Below, one piece after another: positions 57,584 to 64,000 of a stretch of DNA of 64,000 nucleotides. The notes under the pieces were generated by a model that was given only the letters and a program-made list of their open reading frames with translations, ran no database searches and was not told the DNA's origin. Origin of the DNA: Pseudomonas sp. Q1-7 (GTDB taxonomy: Bacteria > Pseudomonadota > Gammaproteobacteria > Pseudomonadales > Pseudomonadaceae); assembly GCF_028010285.1 (NCBI RefSeq), contig NZ_CP116304.1:4914501-4978500 (forward strand). Direction: 5' to 3'. The position numbers and the translations under genes are program-made. Position 1 is the stretch's first letter. Each line of letters starts with the position of its first letter.

Positions 57584-60502
57584 TCAGGCCTCCTGCCCCA
57601 GTAACGAGAGCGCCATCCGGCGTACCTGCTTCAGGTCCACCGGCTTGCTCAGACAAGCGTCGGCCCCACGCCGGCGTGCTTCGGCCAGGACCTTGTCATC
57701 CACCGCCGCACTCACCACCAGCACCGGCGTCATCGCCAGGCGCGGGCTGGAACGCACGAAGTCGAGCACATCCAGGCCATCGCCGTCGGGCAAGTCCAGG
57801 TCCAGCAGCAGGAGGGACGGCGTGGAATCCGCCAACATCCCCAGCGCCTTGCCGACCGTGCCTGCGCCGCGCACGTCCGCCATGTCCCGCAGGCCCTCCT
57901 GCAGCACCTTGAGGCAGGCGGGGTGGTCCTCCACGCAGAGCACCGTCGGCAGCACCGTCGGCTCCTCCACCTCGGACCTGGCCGGTGCCGGTGGCTCGAA
58001 ATCATCCCGTTCGTTGACGCTGGGCAGGTCGATCCAGAAGCGACTGCCGATATCCGGCGCGCTACTGAAGCCCATCTCGCCGCCCATCAGCTCCGCCAGC
58101 TCGCGGCACAGCACCAGGCCGATGCCTGTGCCGGGAATGGTGGAATTCTCCCGTCCCAAGCGCTGGAAGGGCTGGAACAGCATGGCCTGCTGCTCCTGGC
58201 TGAGGCCCGGGCCGCTGTCGGCCACCCACAGGCGCACGGCAGCCGGACGGACTTCGTAGCCCATACTCACCATCCCCTGCGGACTGTTGTACTTCACCGC
58301 GTTGGACAGCAGGTTCAGCACCACCTGACGCAGGCGCCGGGCATCGGCCATCACATGCAGGGACGGCACCGGCGGCGGCATCAGTTGCAACTGCAGGCGG
58401 CGGGCCTGCAGCTCCGGCTGGATCAGCTCGCCGCAACTGGCCAGCAGCGGCCCGACATCCACCGGCTTGAGCTGCAGCTTCTGACGGCGGTTCTCGATAC
58501 TCGACAGGTCGAGGATGTCATCCACCAGCGAGGTGAGGTGGCGGCTGGCATTGACGATTTCCTGGGCGTAGTCGCCCTCCACTTTGCGTTCTTCCTGGCC
58601 CTCAGCCTCCAGGGCGATCAGCTGCGCGAAACCGTTGATGGCGTTCAGCGGCGTGCGCAGTTCGTGGCTCATGCTGGACAGGAAGCGGCTCTTGGCCTGG
58701 CTTGCCGCCTGGGCCTCGCGGCTGGCGACGCGCAGCTCTTCCTCCACCTGCTTGAGCCGGGTGATGTCCACGTGGGTGCCGGCCACGCGCAGCGCGCGAC
58801 CGTCGGAATCGCGCTCCAGCACCTTGCCGCGGCTGAGCAGCCAGGAATAGCGGCCTTCGACGTCGGCGAAACGGTATTCGGCATCGAAATTGTCCTGGTC
58901 GCTGACCGAGAACAGCATCCGCAGGCGACGCACCCGCTCCACGTCGTCCGGGTGCACGCGGTCGTTGAATTCGGCGAAGGTGATGCTGTCGCTGCGCAGC
59001 CCGAAGCGTTTGACGAAGCGCCCGCTCATCTTGATCGTCAGGGTGATCGCATCCACTTCCCAGAGGCTTTCCGTGGTGCTTTCCAGCACCAGGTCGAGAT
59101 TGCGTCGGGCCTCCAGCCGCTCCTCCTCGCTGGCCTGCAACTGCGCCCCGCTGAGCTGCACGGCTTCGGCCAGCGCCTGCAGCTCGGCGATGCGGCTGCT
59201 GGGCGCCGGCGGCCGGAAGTCACCCTGGCCGATGCGTTTCATCATGCCCATGATCGACACCATGGGCGTAGCCAACTCGCCGCTGAGGCGCCGCGAGCGC
59301 GCCCACATCCAGGCGAAGAACAGCGCATAGAAGAAGCCCAGCCCGGCGATCAGCATGTAGCCGATCTGCTGGTAGCGCTCGGCGAGGCGATTGGTTTCCT
59401 TGAAGATATTGGCCTCGTCCACCACCATCATCAGCCGCCAGCCGGTCTGCGGAATCTCGCTCCAGGCCACCAGTTGCTTGCGGCCGCGCAGCACCACCTC
59501 CTGCACATTGCCCTTGCCGGCAGCCATGGCCTCCAGCAACGGCTGCATCTCGCGATGGCGCGTCAGGTTGAAATCCTCGGGCTTGAGCACCTCGCGGCGC
59601 ACCGCCTCGTCGTAGGAGAAGCGCGTCAGCTCGCGCAGGCCGAAGTCGCGCTCGCCCGCCTCCGGCAACGCCATGATGCTGTGGTCGCGGCTCACCAGCA
59701 TCGCGTAGCCCTGCCACGGCACCTTCAGGCTGCCGATCTCGGCGAGCATCTGCCCCACGGTGATATCCAGGCCCACCACCCCTTCGAGGAAGTCGCCGCG
59801 GTACACCGGGGTAATGGCCGACATCATCCAGCCGAGGCCCGCCGGGTCGAGGTAGACATCGGTCCAGACCGTCTTGCGCTGCGGGTTGTGCTTGGCGTCG
59901 GCGAGGTAATAGAAGTTGTAGTTGGGTATCACCATGTCATGGGGATACTGCTCGGGCGTCATGAAAAAGGGATAGATGCGGTTGTAGCTGTCCCAACTGT
60001 TGAAATACACCGCCGCCACCAGCGGGTTGGCCTCGCGAATGGAGCGCATCAGCGGATCGACCTGGGACAGGCGCAGGGCCTTCTCGTGGTCCTGCTTTTC
60101 CACCGGCGTACTGCTGGCATAGAAGGACGCGGCGCGGCCATCGTCGGTGCGGGTGTAGTAGACGCCATCGGAACTCAGCACATGGCGCTGGCGCTCCAGC
60201 TCATCGGGCTGGAAGCTGCGGTCCTGCAGGGCCCGGCCCACCGAATCGCGGAACAGCCGCGTGGGCACTTCGATGCCCTGCAGGCGCATATCGATCACCT
60301 TGCCCTCGCGCAGCACCGCGCTGCTCAGGTCCTCCAGCGCGCTCTGCTGCAGGTAGTCCACCTGGGCATCGCGAATTGCGCCGTTGGTCAACAGATACGC
60401 CGTGATCAGCACCGATTCGACCAGAATCAGCGGGATCAGGGCACTCTGTACGAAGGCGCGCCAGATCCACTGGCGCAGGGGGGTTCGGGCAGAACGCGGC
60501 AT
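57584..60502 (-). CDS. Hybrid sensor histidine kinase with dCache sensor
   Basis: 972 aa from ATG 60502 (no good ribosome site; upstream in-frame starts exist). Membrane helix near 15-40, a large periplasmic dCache-like domain (about 45-390), second helix near 390-410, HAMP-like region, PAS domain (about 485-605, ending VAGTHVDITRLKQVEEEL), HisKA with phospho-His in SSMSHELRTPLNAINGF, HATPase (NLLSNAVKYNS, DSGPGLS, GTGIGL) and a C-terminal receiver with phospho-Asp in LLLLDLDLPDGDG. No DNA-binding regulator is adjacent, so its output partner is elsewhere. Stimulus unknown. Confidence 0.9.
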   Translation of the reverse strand: MPRSARTPLRQWIWRAFVQSALIPLILVESVLITAYLLTNGAIRDAQVDYLQQSALEDLSSAVLREGKVIDMRLQGIEVPTRLFRDSVGRALQDRSFQPDELERQRHVLSSDGVYYTRTDDGRAASFYASSTPVEKQDHEKALRLSQVDPLMRSIREANPLVAAVYFNSWDSYNRIYPFFMTPEQYPHDMVIPNYNFYYLADAKHNPQRKTVWTDVYLDPAGLGWMMSAITPVYRGDFLEGVVGLDITVGQMLAEIGSLKVPWQGYAMLVSRDHSIMALPEAGERDFGLRELTRFSYDEAVRREVLKPEDFNLTRHREMQPLLEAMAAGKGNVQEVVLRGRKQLVAWSEIPQTGWRLMMVVDEANIFKETNRLAERYQQIGYMLIAGLGFFYALFFAWMWARSRRLSGELATPMVSIMGMMKRIGQGDFRPPAPSSRIAELQALAEAVQLSGAQLQASEEERLEARRNLDLVLESTTESLWEVDAITLTIKMSGRFVKRFGLRSDSITFAEFNDRVHPDDVERVRRLRMLFSVSDQDNFDAEYRFADVEGRYSWLLSRGKVLERDSDGRALRVAGTHVDITRLKQVEEELRVASREAQAASQAKSRFLSSMSHELRTPLNAINGFAQLIALEAEGQEERKVEGDYAQEIVNASRHLTSLVDDILDLSSIENRRQKLQLKPVDVGPLLASCGELIQPELQARRLQLQLMPPPVPSLHVMADARRLRQVVLNLLSNAVKYNSPQGMVSMGYEVRPAAVRLWVADSGPGLSQEQQAMLFQPFQRLGRENSTIPGTGIGLVLCRELAELMGGEMGFSSAPDIGSRFWIDLPSVNERDDFEPPAPARSEVEEPTVLPTVLCVEDHPACLKVLQEGLRDMADVRGAGTVGKALGMLADSTPSLLLLDLDLPDGDGLDVLDFVRSSPRLAMTPVLVVSAAVDDKVLAEARRRGADACLSKPVDLKQVRRMALSLLGQEA

Positions 60503-60643
60503 GGCGACGTCTCGGCTCAAAGGTCTTCCTGACAATAGCCTGCAATCATATAGCAAGCACCCATGACATTAGGCCAAAACCTTGGTCGACGCTGGCGGCC
60601 CTTCTGCTGTACACTGCGCACCGTTGTACACCCTGCAGTTCTT

Positions 60644-61018
60644 GGGGCCGATTAGGATTCGACGCCGGTAACAAAACTCTAGGGGCATGCCGAGCTGGTA
60701 GCAGACCTCGTAAATTAGCTGCTGCAAACTATTAGTTGCCAACGACGACAACTACGGGGCGGCCCTCGCGGCCTAACCCTTCTGGCGGCTTCGGCTGCCA
60801 GCAGTCATGAGGGGATGCCTGTAAACCCGAAATGACTGTCAGATAGAACAGGATCGCCGCCAAGTTCGCTGTAGACGTAACGGCTAAAACTTATACAGCT
60901 CGCTCTGAGCACCCTGCCAGTCGGGCCGCAAAGAGCTAACTCAGTAGACTTGGCTAAGCATGTAGTCCCGAAAGCGGAGAGCTGGCGGACGGGGGTTCAA
61001 ATCCCCCCGGCTCCACCA
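60644..61018 (+). ncRNA. ssrA: tmRNA (SsrA)
   Basis: 375 nt. Rescues stalled ribosomes with SmpB. 5' GGGGCCGATTAGGATTCGAC and 3' GTTCAAATCCCCCCGGCTCCACCA form the tRNA-like acceptor and T arm. The tag frame 60738-60776 reads ANDDNYGAALAA-stop. Pseudoknot-rich middle. Start taken at the acceptor stem; the primary transcript probably starts upstream. Its 3' end is the insertion site of the element that follows. Confidence 0.96.
60991..61018 (+). other. Probable attachment site (attL) in ssrA 3' end
   Basis: The last 28 bases of tmRNA, T arm through CCA, are the usual target of P4-type integrases, and an integrase gene starts 186 bases downstream. The matching right-hand copy would lie beyond the window, so the core length cannot be fixed. 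Confidence 0.6.
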
Positions 61019-61029
61019 AATAATCATCT

Positions 61030-61055
61030 AAAGACGTCCTCGGACGTCTTTTTTT
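61030..61055 (+). terminator. Terminator of ssrA
   Basis: AAAGACGTCC-TC-GGACGTCTTT followed by more T; ten perfect pairs, 12 bases after the tmRNA CCA. Confidence 0.92.
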
Positions 61056-61131
61056 GTGCCTGAAACCCAGTAAATACGAGGCCTACAGCGTCATCACGAT
61101 CCGATAGCGTCCAGCGGGATCCATGAGATTC

Positions 61132-61201
61132 GGTATTCCAAGTGGTATTCCAAGCCATCCGCTGGTAATTTTTGGAATACCGAAACCGTTCTTGGAATAC
61201 C
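61132..61201. repeat. Four GGTATTCCAA decamers before the integrase
   Basis: GGTATTCCAA at 61132-61141 and 61144-61153, and its inverse TTGGAATACC at 61172-61181 and 61192-61201. Two direct copies face two inverted copies just before the integrase ATG. Likely integrase arm-binding or autoregulatory sites. Confidence 0.75.
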
Positions 61202-61203
61202 CC

Positions 61204-62460
61204 ATGTGCGCCCAAGCCACCCGCCTCTCGGACCTCAAGGTCAAAGCCGCCAAGCCTCAAGAGAAGGACTATGTCCTGAGCGATGGTGACGGCCTGCAGA
61301 TGCGAGTGAGAAGCAATGGCTCCAAGCTCTGGAACTTCAACTACCGGCACCCGGTGACGAAGAACCGGATCAACATGGGCCTCGGGACCTTCCCCGAAGT
61401 TTCATTGGCGCAAGCCCGCAAGCGCACTGTTGAGGCACGTGAGCTCCTCGCCCACGGTATCGATCCCAAAGAGAAACGGGACGCCGTGCAGCAAGCCAAG
61501 AAAGCAGCGACTGAACACACCTTCCAGAATGTGGCGACGTCTTGGTATGAGCTGAAAAAGGATGCGGTTACACAAGCCTACGCCGAGGACATCTGGCGCT
61601 CCCTCACGCTGCACGTCTTCCCCGACTTGGGCACCACTCCGATCTCCGCCATCAACGCTCCCAAGGTCATCAACCTGCTCCGGCCACTTGAAACCAAGGG
61701 CAGCCTGGAAACCGTTAAACGGCTGACACAGCGACTCAACGAGATCATGACCTACGGGGTCAACTCGGGGCTGATTCATGCGAACCCGCTCAGCGGGATT
61801 CGCTCCGTTTTCAAGAAGCCAAAGAAAAAGAACATGGCGGCGCTCCCCCCCGATGAGCTGAAAGAGCTCATGGTGGCGATCGCCAATGCCAGCATCAAAA
61901 GAACAACTCGTTGCCTGATCGAATGGCAGCTTCACACCATGACTCGGCCAGCCGAGGCAGCAACTGCTCGCTGGGCGGACATCGACATCGAGAAGAAGAC
62001 CTGGACGATTCCCGCTGAACGCATGAAGAAACGCCGTACTCATATCGTCCCGCTCACGGAACAGGCTCTCGCGCTCCTGGAGGCGATCAAGCCCTACAGT
62101 GGACACCGGGAATATGTGTTCCCTGCAGACCGGAACCCACGCACCCACTGCAATAGTCAGACCGCCAACATGGCGCTAAAACGCATGGGCTTCGAAGGGC
62201 GCCTGGTCAGCCACGGCATGCGCTCGATGGCAAGCACCATCCTCAACGAGCATGGCTGGGATCCAGAATTGATTGAGGTGGCGCTTGCCCACGTAGATAA
62301 AGACGAAGTCCGTAGCGCCTACAACCGGGCGGACTACATCGAGCGCAGACGGCCGATGATGAGTTGGTGGAGCGAGCACATTCAGGAGGCAGCTACTGGC
62401 AACCTGTCGGTGTCAGCTATCAAAGAGAATCGGGATAGAAAAGTCGTTTCGATACGCTGA
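61204..62460 (+). CDS. int: P4-type tyrosine integrase
   Basis: 418 aa from ATG 61204. N-terminal DUF4102 arm-binding domain (RLSDLKVKAAKPQEKDYVLSDGDGLQMRV), SAM-like core-binding domain about 110-190, catalytic domain with Arg in QLHTMTRPAEAATARWADID, the His-x-x-Arg block RLVSHGMRSMASTILNEHG, His in LAHVDKDEVRSAYNRADY and the nucleophile Tyr in that last segment. Upstream in-frame starts would run through the GGTATTCCAA repeats and are less likely. Mediates integration at ssrA. Confidence 0.93.
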   Translation: MCAQATRLSDLKVKAAKPQEKDYVLSDGDGLQMRVRSNGSKLWNFNYRHPVTKNRINMGLGTFPEVSLAQARKRTVEARELLAHGIDPKEKRDAVQQAKKAATEHTFQNVATSWYELKKDAVTQAYAEDIWRSLTLHVFPDLGTTPISAINAPKVINLLRPLETKGSLETVKRLTQRLNEIMTYGVNSGLIHANPLSGIRSVFKKPKKKNMAALPPDELKELMVAIANASIKRTTRCLIEWQLHTMTRPAEAATARWADIDIEKKTWTIPAERMKKRRTHIVPLTEQALALLEAIKPYSGHREYVFPADRNPRTHCNSQTANMALKRMGFEGRLVSHGMRSMASTILNEHGWDPELIEVALAHVDKDEVRSAYNRADYIERRRPMMSWWSEHIQEAATGNLSVSAIKENRDRKVVSIR

Positions 62461-62538
62461 TCAACGGGCTACTACCAACCAAGAGCAGTCATCGAACCCC
62501 CAGGCCCTACTAGCTAGGCAGCGGTACTAAAACTGAGG

Positions 62539-62558
62539 GTAGATCAACCGTGATCTAC
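62539..62558 (-). terminator. Hairpin after the JAB gene
   Basis: GTAGATCA-ACCG-TGATCTAC, perfect 8-bp stem starting three bases after the JAB stop; on the minus strand it is followed by CCTCAGTTTTAG. Probable end of the incoming operon. The rest of the 62461-62560 gap shows nothing. Confidence 0.6.
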
Positions 62559-62560
62559 TC

Positions 62561-63073
62561 CTAGCCCCTGGCCGGCATCAATGCCCAGTGGATAACGCGA
62601 GTAAGCGACACTGTCCATAACCCAAGCCCGGCACATCCCTTGGAACGGCCAACAATTAGCATCAACAGGGCATCGGTATTCAGCTTGGAGCCCGAGAGAA
62701 TCTTGCGCATGGCAGCATCATCTAGATTGGACGCACCGGGTCGATCTTCGGCGTGCGTGTGCCACTCCCCCAGGTAGATCAGCCCCCTCTCACTTTGCTG
62801 TTCAATTGCCCGCTGAGCTGCTGCGGGATCAGACCGGTAGCGGTATCGACTACGTTCATCTCCAGGATATGGCCCCGAGGCAGCAAGGACATGCACCCTA
62901 TCTGGCAAAATAGTCCCGAATAGCTGTCCGCCAGCCTCCTTTGCCCACATTGCAGCCTGGCGATGGCTGCGGACATGGTCGAGCACCACGGGGGTTATCA
63001 AGATATCTTGACCCACGCCCTCTAATCGCCCCAGAACACCACCAGCAGCACCATCCTCTCGAAGCCCACTCAC
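62561..63073 (-). CDS. JAB/JAMM (Mov34/MPN) metalloprotease, Cap3-like
   Basis: 170 aa from GTG 63073, whose GTGA overlaps the E1 stop by four bases; GTG 63076 is next best. JAMM zinc motif is complete: upstream Glu in KEAGGQLFG, then EWHTHAEDRPGASNLD, i.e. HxH-x7-S-x2-D. Such proteins cleave ubiquitin-like conjugates; in type II CBASS, Cap3 removes cGAS-like enzyme conjugates made by Cap2. Length and partner fit Cap3. Other bacterial ubiquitin-like operons carry similar JAB proteins, so the name is provisional. Confidence 0.85.
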   Translation of the reverse strand: MSGLREDGAAGGVLGRLEGVGQDILITPVVLDHVRSHRQAAMWAKEAGGQLFGTILPDRVHVLAASGPYPGDERSRYRYRSDPAAAQRAIEQQSERGLIYLGEWHTHAEDRPGASNLDDAAMRKILSGSKLNTDALLMLIVGRSKGCAGLGLWTVSLTRVIHWALMPARG

Positions 63074-64000
63074 CACGCGTACTCTTGAACAGTATTGGCC
63101 TTGTCGAAAGCCGCTCTGAGCGTGCCCCCTAGGGGCTCTACACGCTCCCGGCTTCCCATCCAGACTCTTCGGCAGGAGTTCGGGACTCGCCCCAATAAAG
63201 CGTCCAAGGCCAGCCCTGCAGCCATGCCAATTGTAGGATGCAGATCCACAGCACCATGCGGCTGGAAAACATTCCCACATCCTGCCTCGACGACGATCGC
63301 CCCCGATTCATCCGGCCAGTCAGTGAGCCGAAAAGACGGGCGTTCATCAACGTCGAATTGAGACATTAGCCTTTCAGGACCGTATAGCAACACAGCATGC
63401 CCAGCCATCGCGTAGGCCTCCGCCCAGGCACTCAAGTATGCAGGGGGACAGGGCAGTGAAGCGCGCCACGCATCGAGAGCCGCCTCGCCCTCCAAATCGA
63501 GACCTGCGGCAATGATCAGATCCGCATCTGCGATTCTGGCTAAGTGCTGAACTGGAAGCCGCTCAAAGCGAGATGGATACGCGTGGTCGAATGTCAAATG
63601 AGGAAACTTGCGAGCCAAAGCCCTGGCGAGTCCTGTCACTTTGTCAACACGCAGGCTATCTACTCCAAGAAAATGGCGAGACGCATTGGCCGAGTGAATC
63701 TCATCACCATCCACAAATATCAGCTCACCCACCCCCGCCTGGGCAAGAAGATTGGCAACGGCCGATCCAATAGCGCCGCACCCCACCACCACCACCCGCC
63801 GGCGGTTGAGCTCAAGGAAGTCCGAAGAATGGTCCCGGCCATGTATCCAGGGTCCATCCACTCTATTAACCACGACACGTTCGATGGCACGCCCCTTGAA
63901 CCACCCTCTGATGCGGTCACCCGGCACATGTGTGATGTTACGAAACCCTCTTGTGAGAGCATCTATAGCCCCGCTCTTGTAGATAACGGCCACAAAGGCG
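63070..64000 (-). CDS. E1-like ThiF adenylyltransferase, Cap2-like, 5' end outside window
   Basis: About 310 C-terminal residues; the frame stays open to the edge, so the start and any N-terminal E2-like domain lie beyond base 64000 (a GTG at 63993 is not required). Linker with RVDGPWIHGRD, then the ThiF Rossmann loop VVVVGCGAIGSAVANLLAQAGVG, FVDGDEIHSANASRHFLG with Asn/Arg, and DSLRVDKVTGLA with Lys, the ATP site residues of E1 enzymes. A later EAGCGNVFQPHGAVDLHP block holds Cys (codon 63277-63279) as the likely catalytic thioester residue. Coupled to the downstream JAB gene. Best match in architecture is Cap2 of type II CBASS. Confidence 0.82.
   Translation of the reverse strand, partial: AFVAVIYKSGAIDALTRGFRNITHVPGDRIRGWFKGRAIERVVVNRVDGPWIHGRDHSSDFLELNRRRVVVVGCGAIGSAVANLLAQAGVGELIFVDGDEIHSANASRHFLGVDSLRVDKVTGLARALARKFPHLTFDHAYPSRFERLPVQHLARIADADLIIAAGLDLEGEAALDAWRASLPCPPAYLSAWAEAYAMAGHAVLLYGPERLMSQFDVDERPSFRLTDWPDESGAIVVEAGCGNVFQPHGAVDLHPTIGMAAGLALDALLGRVPNSCRRVWMGSRERVEPLGGTLRAAFDKANTVQEYAW

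Larger units (their letters stand above)
61019..64000. mobile_element. Left end of an integrative element inserted at ssrA
   Basis: Integrase adjacent to the tmRNA 3' end, followed by accessory genes of visibly lower GC and different codon use than the core genes. Runs off the right edge. Contents seen: integrase, JAB protease, E1-like protein. Confidence 0.8.

Noticed and set aside
61123-61203. N-terminal extension of the integrase from an upstream ATG
   Set aside because: The added residues are encoded by the GGTATTCCAA repeats (GIPSGIPS, FGIPKPFLEYP) and do not resemble an integrase N-terminus.
63070-64000. E1-like protein as ordinary ThiF/MoeB of cofactor synthesis
   Set aside because: The coupled JAB gene, the long RVDGPWIHGR linker and the mobile-element setting fit defence-type conjugation modules better, though the missing upstream genes leave some doubt.

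Overview
The window is a core-chromosome segment of a gamma-proteobacterium of the genus Pseudomonas in the broad sense. The evidence is the gene order cbrA-cbrB-crcZ-pcnB-folK-panBCD-pgi-acs ... pnp-rpsO-truB-rbfA-infB-nusA-rimP ... ftsH-greA-carBA-dapB-dnaJK-grpE-recN-fur-bamE-smpB-lldRPD-dld-ssrA, which follows the PA4725-PA4772 neighbourhood of P. aeruginosa as I remember it, together with high GC and a CbrAB/CrcZ carbon-control locus. A tyrosine integrase at ssrA and a decayed rlmE distinguish this strain.

Layout. 1-2550: end of sensor kinase cbrA, regulator cbrB and the small RNA CrcZ with a sigma-54 promoter and six A-rich Hfq/Crc decoy motifs. 2660-10725: pcnB, folK, pantothenate genes panB/panC/panD, pgi and acetyl-CoA synthetase. 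10788-20301: less known genes, namely an MpaB-like DUF2236 protein, a 23S rRNA methyltransferase-like protein, a DUF748/AsmA-like protein, three tandem DUF2845 secreted proteins, a rhomboid protease with a long tail, a BON protein with a sigma-54 promoter, and a zinc-finger/multi-TM/repeat protein. 20342-34723 (minus): the transcription/translation block pnp to rimP, initiator tRNA-Met and tRNA-Leu, secG, tpiA, glmM, folP, ftsH. 34916-35171 holds a 256-bp relic of rlmE. 35248-45780: yhbY, a membrane protein, greA, carB, carA (with a candidate leader-peptide attenuator), dapB, dnaJ, dnaK, grpE behind a heat-shock promoter. 45898-50132: LexA-controlled recN, fur, bamE, ratB/ratA, smpB. 50179-57040: the lactate regulon lldR / lldP-lldD-dld. 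57299-60502: a small exported protein and an orphan hybrid histidine kinase. 60644-61018: tmRNA.

The right edge (61019-64000) is the left end of an integrative element inserted at the 3' end of ssrA. It carries a P4-type integrase and, facing it, the last two genes of an operon that enters from the right: an E1-like ThiF protein (cut by the window edge) and a translationally coupled JAB/JAMM metalloprotease. That pair is the hallmark of bacterial ubiquitin-like conjugation modules such as Cap2-Cap3 of type II CBASS anti-phage systems. The remaining genes lie beyond base 64000, so the type of system cannot be settled here.

Regulatory links inside the window: CrcZ titrates Hfq/Crc, and candidate Hfq/Crc motifs sit at the ribosome binding sites of acs and lldP. 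LldR has a palindromic operator before lldP and a second close copy inside lldP. grpE (RpoH) and recN (LexA) share one divergent stress-promoter region. A hairpin-forming repeat family recurs in three gaps of the minus-strand operons.
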